A stretch of 14,610 bases of DNA from DAIDKA01 sp049792815 (GCA_049792815.1 JBARBG010000010.1:1-14610); one strand, 5' to 3'; numbered from the stretch's first letter, positions 6,718-13,300 are shown. Notes: generated from the letters alone by a model not told the origin. A program made the numbers and translations.

Positions 6718-7325
6718 GGTGATATCTCCCGGGTCCGTCGGCCGATCAGGATACCAAACAGCAGGTGCAGGCCGCCGAACCCGACCCCCAGAACCGCATT
6801 CTGGTAACTCGCCGGTGACTGCAGGGCGATGACGCCCAGTACGGCCAGCAGCCCGCCCATCACCGCCAGCGCGCGCCGCGTCAGGGTGCTGGCGGCCATC
6901 ACGGCACAGCCGTACAACAGCAGCCATACCCCCGGGATCAGGCCGGTTGCGGCATGCAGCCACAGCTGCCAGGTCAGTACCGCGCCCACCAGCAGCGGTG
7001 GGCACAGGCACATCAGGAAACGGCGCAGGGGCCCGCGGTACAGCGCGGTGCCCCGGCTGATGACCTGGTGAGCCATGAGGATGGTGCCGAAGGCAATGGC
7101 CACGCAGCCTGCGATCAGCCAGATCTGCAGCCAGTGCGGCGCCAGCGCCTTCAGTGACACCAGCAGTGCGGCCAGGATACCGACCGCACCCATGGCGATG
7201 CCGGCGGAGCCCGGGACGGCCAGCAGGCCCGCAGCGTCGATCGACGCACGGATGTACTGCAAGGTGCCCAGGACGTGAGTGTCCAGGGCCACGGTATTGC
7301 GGCCGCGGGATTCGGGATCGATCAC
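6714..7325 (-). CDS. Six-helix integral membrane protein of unknown function
   Basis: I do not recognise a named family. The 203-residue protein has a soluble, polar N-terminus (1-35) and about six hydrophobic segments at roughly 37-57, 66-86, 101-121, 130-148, 151-169 and 176-195, ending in GRRTREISP. There are no clear catalytic motifs; Cys106 and Cys108 (MCLCPP) lie at the start of the third segment. The start is a GTG at 7323-7325 that overlaps the TGA of the upstream cytochrome gene (GTGA), and the stop overlaps the ATG of the winged-helix gene (ATGA). This double overlap makes it the middle of a tightly coupled trio. Membrane proteins of this size next to a winged-helix gene are a recurring pair in bacteria, and a role in controlling the regulator is possible. 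Confidence 0.82.
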   Translation of the reverse strand: MIDPESRGRNTVALDTHVLGTLQYIRASIDAAGLLAVPGSAGIAMGAVGILAALLVSLKALAPHWLQIWLIAGCVAIAFGTILMAHQVISRGTALYRGPLRRFLMCLCPPLLVGAVLTWQLWLHAATGLIPGVWLLLYGCAVMAASTLTRRALAVMGGLLAVLGVIALQSPASYQNAVLGVGFGGLHLLFGILIGRRTREISP

Positions 7326-7843
7326 CGCTTGACCATGCCAATCATCTGGTCCACGCCGGCTTCGATGATGGCGTCCGGAATGTCCGGGCGGTTGCCCTTG
7401 GCCGGCATGGTTCCGGCCTGGCCGGTGAAGCCATGCAGCGCGTGGTCATACAACACCGTCTTGCCCTTGGCGAGGCGCGGTCCCCAGGCGGCGGCATCGC
7501 CAGCCTTGGGCGCACCGACCAGCCCCAGGCTATGGCAGGCCGAGCACACCTGAGCGTAGACCTCGGCCCCGTCCTTCGGGATGGGCAGCGCTGCGCCGGC
7601 GCCGGCCGGTGCATCAGGCTTGATGGCCATGGCAGTGTTGTCCTGTCCGACTACGGCCTCCTGCGACAGCGGCTCGATGCGGCTGGCGACACTTCTGGCG
7701 AAGTCGCGCTGTTCGATCACATCAGTTTCCTGGGTGTGCGCGGCGACCACGCGTGCCAGGACAATGATGCCAATGGCCACCAGTACCAGCAGGCCGATGA
7801 CCATGCTGAACGTATTGACGAAGTGCGTGTCCTGTTTGCTCAT
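7322..7843 (-). CDS. Membrane-anchored monoheme cytochrome c, c5 family
   Basis: The 173-residue protein has one transmembrane anchor (about 13-35, SMVIGLLVLVAIGIIVLARVV), which is probably an uncleaved signal anchor. A periplasmic linker (36-88) follows, then a single class I cytochrome domain (90-173). The heme-binding motif CSACH is at 100-104 and the likely axial methionine is Met146 in GTMPAKG. The segment AGDAAAWGPRLAKGK followed by LYDHALHGF is characteristic of cytochrome c5-like proteins. It should carry electrons in the periplasm, docked to the inner membrane, possibly between the bc1 complex and a terminal oxidase or reductase. The ATG at 7843 is the first codon of the domain-consistent frame; only a weak purine stretch (GGATGATG) precedes it. 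The gene lies 51 bases after tRNA-Arg and its stop overlaps the next start. Confidence 0.92.
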   Translation of the reverse strand: MSKQDTHFVNTFSMVIGLLVLVAIGIIVLARVVAAHTQETDVIEQRDFARSVASRIEPLSQEAVVGQDNTAMAIKPDAPAGAGAALPIPKDGAEVYAQVCSACHSLGLVGAPKAGDAAAWGPRLAKGKTVLYDHALHGFTGQAGTMPAKGNRPDIPDAIIEAGVDQMIGMVKR

Positions 7844-7894
7844 TCGCGCCCGACATCATCCGCCCGTTAAGTGGGCGCAGAAGTATAACGAAAT

Positions 7895-7971
7895 TGGCGC
7901 GCCCGGCGGGATTCGAACCCACGACCTGCAGCTTCGGAGGCTGCCACTCTATCCAGCTGAGCTACGGGCGC
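7895..7971 (-). tRNA. tRNA-Arg, anticodon CCG
   Basis: The 77-base cloverleaf is on the minus strand. The acceptor stem GCGCCCG pairs with CGGGCGC, followed by discriminator G and an encoded CCA (7897-7895). The D arm is GCTC/GAGT. The anticodon stem GCAGC/GCTGC flanks the loop CTCCGAA, giving anticodon CCG at plus-strand 7935-7937, which reads CGG. The T arm contains GGTTCGAATCC. It lies between dsbA and the c5-type cytochrome gene on the same strand with no obvious terminator on either side, so it may be cut out of a longer transcript. Confidence 0.97.
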
Positions 7972-8004
7972 ACGTCACTGGAACCGGCTACTTTAGCGCA
8001 ATGC

Positions 8005-8901
8005 CTAGTGCCTGTGCTCGCTGGCCGCCAGGTCATTGATCTCGGAGATCAGGTTTTCATGGCTGCCGGCCTTGCCCACGTCGGTCAGGTACTTGCCGTT
8101 GATGACGACCAGCGGCACCCCTTCGACGTGGTAGCGCTGGGTGATCTCTTCGGCACGCTGCAAATCGGTGTTGACGGCAAAGGAGTTGTACGCCTTGCGA
8201 AACGCCTCCGGGTCGATCCCGTTCTGCTTCGCGAACTGCAGTTGCCGCTCCAGGGTTTCCTCCGGGGTGTTGCCCACCAGGGGATTTAGCTGCTGGTGCA
8301 GGGTCTCGAAGACCTTGTCGTCCAGGTCATTGCGACCCAGCTGCTTGAGCGTGTAATACAGCTGCGCGTGGGCGCGATGTACCGGCCCCCACATGACGGG
8401 AACGCGCACGAATACGACGTAATCGGGCTTGGTCTTGCGCCAGGCCGCGAGGTAGGACTCCAGGGCATAGCAGTGCGGACAGGCGTACCAGAAGACCTCC
8501 AGGACCTCGACCTTGCCGGCCGGCACGGCGGTCGGCTGCGAGGGTACGACCGGATCGTAGTTGACGCCCGGCTGCCACTTGCCATCCGGCAGCTGGTGCT
8601 GCGCCGGCAGGTCGGCAATCTTCTCCAGCGAGGTGGTGCCCACCGGCACATCGTCACTGGCGTCCGCATCCGGCGCACTGGCCGCCGCAGTGCCGGCGGA
8701 ACTCGCCGGCGCATTCGCAAGAGTGGTGGGCGATGCAGAGGCCGCGCCGCTGGCGAGGTCCGCTGCCTGACCGGACTTGACCTGTTCGGGTGCACTGGCG
8801 GTGGTCGCGGCGCCCTGGGTGACCGGCGGTGCCCCGGCTTCGCGGGCGCAGGCGCTGAAGCTCGCCGCGAGGCCCAGAAGCAGCAGGATGGATCGTTTCA
8901 T
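8005..8901 (-). CDS. dsbA: Thiol:disulfide oxidoreductase DsbA-like, probable lipoprotein
   Basis: The 298-residue protein introduces disulfides into exported proteins. The signal peptide ends in FSAC with Cys18, which reads as a lipobox although Phe at -3 is not ideal, so it is probably lipid-anchored. An Ala/Ser/Pro-rich low-complexity linker (about 22-85) follows. The DsbA domain starts near 110 (PGVNYDPVVPSQPT). The thioredoxin-fold segment GKVEVLEVFWYACPHC places the redox CPHC at 141-144, the classic DsbA dipeptide. The inserted helical domain spans about 175-245, and the cis-proline loop is GVPLVVING with Pro263. Typical DsbA is about 210 residues, so the linker accounts for the extra length. 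The ATG at 8901 has GGAG about 6 bases upstream. It lies 14 bases after cytochrome c4 on the same strand; cytochrome maturation also depends on thiol redox control, which makes the pairing sensible. Confidence 0.93.
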   Translation of the reverse strand: MKRSILLLLGLAASFSACAREAGAPPVTQGAATTASAPEQVKSGQAADLASGAASASPTTLANAPASSAGTAAASAPDADASDDVPVGTTSLEKIADLPAQHQLPDGKWQPGVNYDPVVPSQPTAVPAGKVEVLEVFWYACPHCYALESYLAAWRKTKPDYVVFVRVPVMWGPVHRAHAQLYYTLKQLGRNDLDDKVFETLHQQLNPLVGNTPEETLERQLQFAKQNGIDPEAFRKAYNSFAVNTDLQRAEEITQRYHVEGVPLVVINGKYLTDVGKAGSHENLISEINDLAASEHRH

Positions 8902-8915
8902 TATGGCTCCGTGGC

Positions 8916-9611
8916 CTAGCGCATGCCCTGGACGTAGGCCGCGAGTTCCTTGATGTCAGCGGCGTTCAGACGCTTGGCGATGGCGGCCATCATCTCGCCG
9001 TTGCGACTGGTCGGTGCACCGGGCTTTGCGCCGCTGTAGCGGGCGCCGCTGGCGAAGTCGTTGAGCTGCTTGGTCACGTACTCGGCGAACTGGGCGCGCA
9101 GCTGCGGATAATCCGCCAGCGTATTGCCCCGTCCCACCGGGCCATGGCAGGCGGTGCACGCCGGGATTTCACGGGCCGGATCCCCGAAGCGGTACAGATT
9201 TTCGCCGGCCTGAACCATGGCGGCGTCGGCCTCACCGCCCACCGGTGTCTGGGCCTGGAAGTACACCGCAACGCTGTCGATGTCCCGGTCACTCAAGGTG
9301 CCGACCATCTTGAGCATGTCGGGATTGACGCGCACGCCGGCCTTGAACAGCTGCAGCTGCTCGGCCATATAAACCGCGTTCTGACCGGCAATCTTCGGCC
9401 ACTGCGTACTGGTGCTGTTGCCATTGGGCCCATGGCAGGCCGAGCAGATGGCCGCCTTCGCGGTTCCGGCATCCACAGTGCCATCAGCGAAGGGCGTACC
9501 CTGTCCAAGGGAATCTACCGCTGCCGCGGACTGCCCCGCGGCGCCTGAAATCAACACCAGGGTCGCGGCCAGGCCCATGCAACCTGCTTTCGTGAACGGC
9601 GCCATGCTCAT
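8916..9611 (-). CDS. Diheme cytochrome c4
   Basis: The 231-residue periplasmic protein has a signal peptide at 1-31 and two tandem class I cytochrome domains, each with one heme: CSACH at 56-60 and CTACH at 152-156. The first is followed by GPNGNSTSTQWPKIAGQ and the second by GPVGRGNTLADYPQLRAQ, the c4-type repeats. Likely axial methionines lie in MLKMVG (99-103) and MM (207-208), and each domain ends in an AxYxQ-like helix (SVAVYFQAQ, LAAYVQGM). Cytochrome c4 passes electrons to terminal oxidases such as cbb3. The ATG at 9611 is preferred, with GGAG 5 bases upstream on the minus strand; a second ATG at 9605 is possible. It is divergent from engB and followed by dsbA, an order also found in Pseudomonas. 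Confidence 0.95.
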   Translation of the reverse strand: MSMAPFTKAGCMGLAATLVLISGAAGQSAAAVDSLGQGTPFADGTVDAGTAKAAICSACHGPNGNSTSTQWPKIAGQNAVYMAEQLQLFKAGVRVNPDMLKMVGTLSDRDIDSVAVYFQAQTPVGGEADAAMVQAGENLYRFGDPAREIPACTACHGPVGRGNTLADYPQLRAQFAEYVTKQLNDFASGARYSGAKPGAPTSRNGEMMAAIAKRLNAADIKELAAYVQGMR

Positions 9612-9640
9612 CCGTGCTCCGCAAGCGTGAGAGGTCGCGA

Positions 9641-9646
9641 ATTGTA
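9641..9646 (-). promoter_or_regulatory. Possible -10 element for cytochrome c4-dsbA
   Basis: TACAAT on the minus strand matches the sigma-70 -10 consensus at 5 of 6 positions and would start transcription about 23 bases before the ATG. No good -35 is visible at the proper spacing, so an activator may be needed or the call may be wrong. Confidence 0.35.
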
Positions 9647-9684
9647 CACTACAGCTCTGCGGTTCTTCATAAGGTCCCCAGCAC

Positions 9685-10272
9685 GTGAGCCGGTTCCCCG
9701 AAGTAAGTTTCATGTTGAGCGCCGCCGCCGGCGCCCAGTTTCCACCTGACCACGGTGTGGAGGTTGCCTTTGCCGGCCGCTCCAATTCGGGCAAGTCATC
9801 CGCGATCAACGTCATCACTGCGCGTCACGGCCTGGCGCGCACCAGCAAGACGCCCGGGCGCACACGCCTGCTCAACTTTTTCTCGCTGGGCGCTGACCGG
9901 CGCATCGTCGATCTGCCCGGCTATGGATTTGCCGAAGGACCGCGTGCCGAGCGCGCCGGCTGGGAACCCCTCATCGACGCGCTGCGTCCCCGGGCCAGCC
10001 TCAAGGGTCTGTTTCTGGTCGTGGATTGCCGGCGCGGTGTGTCGGACAGCGATCTGGAACTGATCAACTGGGCGGACCCGTCCCGGCGCAGCATTCATGT
10101 GCTGCTGTCCAAGGCGGACAAGCTGACACGGGCCGAGGGCATGAAAGCGCAGGCGGCGGCGGTGGCGGTACTGGGGGGCAAGGCCACGGTGCAGCTGTTT
10201 TCGGCCCTGCGGCGCGTAGGGATCGAGGCCGCCCAGGAGCGCCTGCAAAGCTGGATTGAAGCCCGCACCTGA
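9685..10272 (+). CDS. engB: Ribosome biogenesis GTPase EngB (YihA/YsxC)
   Basis: The 195-residue TRAFAC-class GTPase is needed for large ribosomal subunit assembly. The G1 P-loop is GRSNSGKS (31-38), and G2 lies in TSKTPGRT (53-60) with the typical NFF after it. G3 is DLPG (76-79) followed by YGFA. G4 is SKAD (142-145), with Ser where TKAD is common, and G5 is SAL (173-175). The start is GTG at 9685, which gives the usual short N-terminal extension before the beta strand. AAGG lies about 11 bases upstream. An ATG at 9712 would cut this extension and is less likely. engB is divergent from cytochrome c4 and convergent with polA, as expected from wider gammaproteobacterial synteny. No strong promoter could be assigned in the short upstream gap. 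Confidence 0.96.
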   Translation: MSRFPEVSFMLSAAAGAQFPPDHGVEVAFAGRSNSGKSSAINVITARHGLARTSKTPGRTRLLNFFSLGADRRIVDLPGYGFAEGPRAERAGWEPLIDALRPRASLKGLFLVVDCRRGVSDSDLELINWADPSRRSIHVLLSKADKLTRAEGMKAQAAAVAVLGGKATVQLFSALRRVGIEAAQERLQSWIEART

Positions 10273-10280
10273 TTGGGGGG

Positions 10281-10320
10281 AAAATAAAGGACCCCGGTGA
10301 ACTTGGGAGTTCACCGGGGT
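10281..10320 (-). terminator. Strong Rho-independent terminator in the engB-polA gap
   Basis: A perfect 12-bp stem (10291-10302 with 10309-10320) and 6-base loop (TCCCAA on the minus strand) is followed on the minus strand by CC and then TTTATTTT (10288-10281). On the plus strand it lacks a T-run, so it mainly serves minus-strand transcription (the candidate small RNA and/or polA). It may also stop engB transcripts weakly. Confidence 0.85.
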
Positions 10321-10397
10321 TAGACTAACCCGGAACAGGTCTCGTGAACCGGGTTACCCGCCCAGGGAGGGAAGCGGGGAGTGCTTGGGACACTCAT
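10281..10397 (-). ncRNA. Candidate trans-acting small RNA at the Spot 42/ErsA position
   Basis: About 117 bases on the polA strand have their own promoter and terminator. Reading 5' to 3', stem-loop 1 is GAGTG/CACTC (10395-10391 with 10383-10379) with loop TCCCAAG. Stem-loop 2 is CCCGC/GCGGG (10378-10374 with 10361-10357) with the 12-base loop TTCCCTCCCTGG. Stem-loop 3 is TAACCCGG/CCGGGTTA (10356-10349 with 10333-10326) with a 15-base loop. The terminator has loop TCCCAA and a U-rich tail, which could also bind Hfq. C-rich loops, one of them complementary to Shine-Dalgarno sequences, suggest translational repression of target mRNAs. The location between polA and engB equals that of spf in E. 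coli and ersA in Pseudomonas. From memory, Xanthomonas sX13 is of similar size, has C-rich loops and lies by polA. Expression is not proven from sequence. Confidence 0.68.
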
Positions 10398-10401
10398 GGG
10401 A

Positions 10402-10428
10402 TTTGATAGGGGCGGGACCCGAAAGTTC
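10402..10428 (-). promoter_or_regulatory. Sigma-E/AlgU-type promoter of the candidate small RNA
   Basis: On the minus strand GAACTT (10428-10423) is followed by exactly 16 bases and TCAAA (10406-10402). This matches the RpoE/AlgU consensus, with start expected around 10395-10397. A weaker sigma-70 reading, TTGAAC-N16-TATCAA, overlaps it by 2-base shifts. The -35 lies inside one arm of a 13-bp inverted repeat. Confidence 0.6.
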
Positions 10429-10461
10429 AACAGAAGAAAGATTAAGAACTGTTGAACTTTC
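10421..10461. repeat. Perfect 13-bp inverted repeat overlapping the small RNA promoter
   Basis: GAAAGTTCAACAG (10421-10433) and CTGTTGAACTTTC (10449-10461) are exact reverse complements separated by 15 A-rich bases on the plus strand. As DNA it could bind a dimeric regulator near the promoter. As RNA at the end of the polA transcript it would fold into a stable hairpin, but no T-run follows on either strand, so it is not a standard terminator. Confidence 0.8.
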
Positions 10462-10470
10462 AAGTGGTTG

Positions 10471-10508
10471 CATTGCTACATGTTGTAACGGCGCAACAAT
10501 CTGCAATG
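10471..10508. repeat. Nested inverted repeat just after the polA stop
   Basis: CATTGC/GCAATG (10471-10476, 10503-10508) encloses TGTTG/CAACA (10481-10485, 10494-10498), with 4-base internal loops on both sides and an 8-base terminal loop. It begins 8 bases after polA ends on the minus strand. It may be an mRNA 3' structure; no T-run is present. Confidence 0.5.
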
Positions 10509-10515
10509 GCTGCGG

Positions 10516-13242
10516 TCAGTGGGCCTGGTCCCAATTGGCGCCCACGCCGGTGTCCACTTTCAGCGGTACCGTCAGTTGCAGCGCCTCCACCATCCGCGTG
10601 CGTACGGCAGCAGTCACCTCGCTGACGGCGTCGGCCCGCACCTCCAGCACCAGCTCGTCGTGCACCTGCATGATCAGCCGCGCCGGCGGCTTTTCACGCT
10701 CGCACCAGGCATCGACGCTGATCATTGCCAGCTTGATGATGTCGGCCGCCGTACCCTGCATGGGCGCATTGATCGCGCTGCGCTCCGAGTACTGCTGCAG
10801 CTGGCGGTTGCTGGAACGGATGTCGGGCAGATACAGACGCCGACCGCACACCGTCTCCACGAAGCCCTCGCTCTTGGCCCGCTCGCGGGTCTCATCCATG
10901 AACCTGCGCACGCCGGGATAGCGTGCGAAGTAGCGGTTCACGTAGTCTTGCGCGGCGCCGCGATCGATGCCCAGCAGGCGCGCCAGGCCAAAGGGCGACA
11001 TGCCATAGATGAGACCGAAGTTGATGGTCTTGGCGGTGCGGCGCTGGTCCGCTGTGACCGCGTCGGGCGCGACGCCGAAGACTTCCGCCGCCGTTGCCAC
11101 GTGCACGTCCAGATCGGCCGCGAAGGCGGCCAGCAGGCCCGGATCTGCCGACAGGTGCGCCATGATGCGCAGTTCAATCTGCGAATAGTCCGCGGCCAGC
11201 AGCACCGATCCGGCAGGGGCGATGAAGGCCTGGCGGATCTTGCGACCCTCGGGGCGGCGGATCGGGATGTTCTGCAGGTTGGGGTCGGTCGAGGACAGCC
11301 GCCCGGTCTGGGCCACCGCCTGGTGATAGGAGGTATGCACGCGGCCCGTGCGCGTGTTGATCTGCTGCGGCAGCTTGTCCGTGTAGGTTGATTTGAGCTT
11401 GGCCAGGGCGCGGTAATCCAGGACGATGCGCGGCAGCGCGTGGGCATCGGCCAGTTCTTCCAGCACATCCTCGGCGGTCGAAGGCTGCCCGGTCGGGGTC
11501 TTGCGCAGCACCGGTATCTGCAGTTTCTCGAACAGGATCTGCTGCAGCTGCCTGGGGGATTCGATGTTGAATTCCGCGCCGGCTTCCCTTTGCGCCAGAA
11601 CGATGAGGTCCTTGAGTTGCAGGTCGATCTGCTTGCTCTGCGCCGCCAGCAATGCGCCATCGATCAGGACCCCGCAGTACTCCATGCGCGTGAGCACCGG
11701 CACCAGCGGCTGTTCAATTTGCTCGTAGAGGCGCTCCAGCGCCGGCACGCTGCGCAGCTTGGCGATGAGCACCCGGTGCAGCTGCACGGTCACGTCGGCA
11801 TCCTCGGCCGAGTACTCCGCGGCGCGCTCCACCGGCACCTGATTGAATGTCAGCTGCTTCGCGCCCTTGCCGGCAACGTCCTCGAACTTGATGGTCCTGA
11901 TGCCCAGATACTTCGCGGCCGTGGAATCCATGTCGTGCCGGGTCGCGACGCTGTTCCAAACATAGGACTCGAGCATGGTGTCGTAGCGCATGCCCTGGAT
12001 GTGTATGTCGTAGTTGGCCAGCACATGGGCGTCGTACTTCAGATGCTGGCCGAGCTTGGGCAGGCCCGGATCCTCCAGCAGCGGCTTGAGCGCCGCGAGC
12101 ACCTGCTCGCGGGGCAGCTGTTCGGGCGCACCGGCGTAGTCGTGCGCGAGGGGTACGTAGGCGGCGACACCGGGCTCGATGCAGAATGACACGCCGACGA
12201 TCTCGGCATTCATATAGTCCAGGCTCGTGGTCTCCGTGTCGAAGGCGAACAGCGGCGCGGCGCGCAGGCGCGTGAGCCAGCCTGCAAGCTGCTCCCAGTT
12301 CACGATCGTCTCGTAGTGGCGAGCCGGCGGCGTCGGCATGGCATCGGTGGCGGCGGTGGCGGTGTCAGGCGCTGCCGTAGTGGCAGCAGCACTCGCGCCC
12401 AGTTGGCGCAGGAACGCACGCAGTTCGTAGCGCGTGTACAGCTCCTGCAGCCGCGCGGTATCGACCGGTTGGGGTTTCAGATCATCCAGAGTCAGTGGCA
12501 ACTGGACGTCGGTGTCCAGCGTCGCAAGCTTGCGCGACAGGGCCAGGGTCTCAAACCCGCTGCGCAGGTTTTCCCCGACCTTGCCCTCGATTTCCGCGGC
12601 GTGTTCGATGATGCCGTCGGCGCTGTGGTACATCTGCAGCCACTTGGCCGCGGTCTTGGGACCGACTTTCGGCACCCCGGGGATATTGTCCGATGCGTCG
12701 CCCACCAGCGCGAGGTAGTCGACAATCTGTTCCGGGAAGACATCGAACTTGGCCTTCACGCCGGCGCGATCCAGACGCGTGTTGGTCATGGTGTTGACGA
12801 TGGTGATGGAGTCGTTGACCAGCTGCGACATATCCTTGTCGCCGGTGGAGATGATCACCTTGTGGCCCTGTGCCGCCGCGCGCCGCGCCAGGGTGCCGAT
12901 GACATCGTCCGCCTCCACACCCGCGATCTGCAGCAGTGGTAGCCCCTGGGCCTTGAGTATGGCCAGGAGCGGCGCGATCTGTGAGCGCAGGTCATCCGGC
13001 ATTGGCGGACGATGCGATTTATAGGCCTCGAACAGGTCATCGCGGAAAGTGCGCCCCGGCGCGTCGAAGACCATGACCGGCTGGCTTTCCGGGAAGTCCT
13101 GCGTCAGTTTCACCACCATGTTCAGAACGCCCAGCATGGCGCCGGTGGCCTCCCCGGCCGCGTTGGTCAGCGGCGGCATGGCGTGGAACGCCCGGTACAG
13201 ATACGAGGAGCCGTCGACCAGGACCAGGGTGGATTTGCTCAT
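10516..13242 (-). CDS. polA: DNA polymerase I
   Basis: The 908-residue enzyme (E. coli 928) does Okazaki fragment processing and repair synthesis, with all three domains intact. The 5' nuclease domain (1-285) has VDGSSYLYRAFHA (9-21), TGDKDM (133-138) and GDASDNIPGVPKVGPKTA (181-198). An Ala/Thr-rich linker (283-303) follows. The 3'-5' exonuclease domain (308-500) keeps Asp335 and Glu337 in FDTETTSLD and Tyr477/Asp481 in YSAEDAD, so proofreading should work. The polymerase domain has motif A LAADYSQIELR with Asp685, the O-helix RRTAKTINFGLIYG (734-747) and motif C QVHDELVLEV with Asp862 and Glu863. Start ATG 13242 (MSKSTLVLVDG) resembles pseudomonad and xanthomonad homologues; ATG 13260 adds six residues. 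Neither has a clear Shine-Dalgarno sequence. The gene is convergent with engB, with a candidate small RNA after it. Confidence 0.97.
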   Translation of the reverse strand: MSKSTLVLVDGSSYLYRAFHAMPPLTNAAGEATGAMLGVLNMVVKLTQDFPESQPVMVFDAPGRTFRDDLFEAYKSHRPPMPDDLRSQIAPLLAILKAQGLPLLQIAGVEADDVIGTLARRAAAQGHKVIISTGDKDMSQLVNDSITIVNTMTNTRLDRAGVKAKFDVFPEQIVDYLALVGDASDNIPGVPKVGPKTAAKWLQMYHSADGIIEHAAEIEGKVGENLRSGFETLALSRKLATLDTDVQLPLTLDDLKPQPVDTARLQELYTRYELRAFLRQLGASAAATTAAPDTATAATDAMPTPPARHYETIVNWEQLAGWLTRLRAAPLFAFDTETTSLDYMNAEIVGVSFCIEPGVAAYVPLAHDYAGAPEQLPREQVLAALKPLLEDPGLPKLGQHLKYDAHVLANYDIHIQGMRYDTMLESYVWNSVATRHDMDSTAAKYLGIRTIKFEDVAGKGAKQLTFNQVPVERAAEYSAEDADVTVQLHRVLIAKLRSVPALERLYEQIEQPLVPVLTRMEYCGVLIDGALLAAQSKQIDLQLKDLIVLAQREAGAEFNIESPRQLQQILFEKLQIPVLRKTPTGQPSTAEDVLEELADAHALPRIVLDYRALAKLKSTYTDKLPQQINTRTGRVHTSYHQAVAQTGRLSSTDPNLQNIPIRRPEGRKIRQAFIAPAGSVLLAADYSQIELRIMAHLSADPGLLAAFAADLDVHVATAAEVFGVAPDAVTADQRRTAKTINFGLIYGMSPFGLARLLGIDRGAAQDYVNRYFARYPGVRRFMDETRERAKSEGFVETVCGRRLYLPDIRSSNRQLQQYSERSAINAPMQGTAADIIKLAMISVDAWCEREKPPARLIMQVHDELVLEVRADAVSEVTAAVRTRMVEALQLTVPLKVDTGVGANWDQAH

Positions 13243-13280
13243 CGGGCGAGTTTGCGGCATTAAGTCATGGCGGGGAGCGA

Positions 13281-13300
13281 ATTATATCGACGACTGTCAA
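13281..13300 (-). promoter_or_regulatory. Consensus-like promoter hexamers upstream of polA
   Basis: On the minus strand TTGACA (13300-13295) and TATAAT (13286-13281) are both perfect sigma-70 hexamers but only 8 bases apart, too close to act as a pair. TATAAT alone, with start near 13274, is the likeliest core of a polA promoter. No -35 is seen 17 bases upstream. Confidence 0.4.

Noticed and set aside
7861..7877. Hairpin CGCCC/GGGCG between tRNA-Arg and the c5-type cytochrome gene as a terminator
   Set aside because: Only a 5-bp stem with no T-run on the minus strand.
7895..7971. tRNA-Arg as an integration site for a mobile element
   Set aside because: No integrase, no repeated tRNA 3' end and no accessory genes beside it.
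1861..10320. Similar CCCCGG-stem hairpins at 1861-1894 and 10291-10320 as copies of one repeat element
   Set aside because: Only the GC-rich core is shared; loops and flanks differ, and both are explained as terminators.
10320..10397. A 25-codon open frame (ATG 10397 to TAA 10320, minus strand) inside the candidate small RNA
   Set aside because: It would have to be leaderless, has no ribosome site, and its codons follow the stem-loop design. Spot 42 does encode a tiny peptide, so it is recorded, but support here is too thin.
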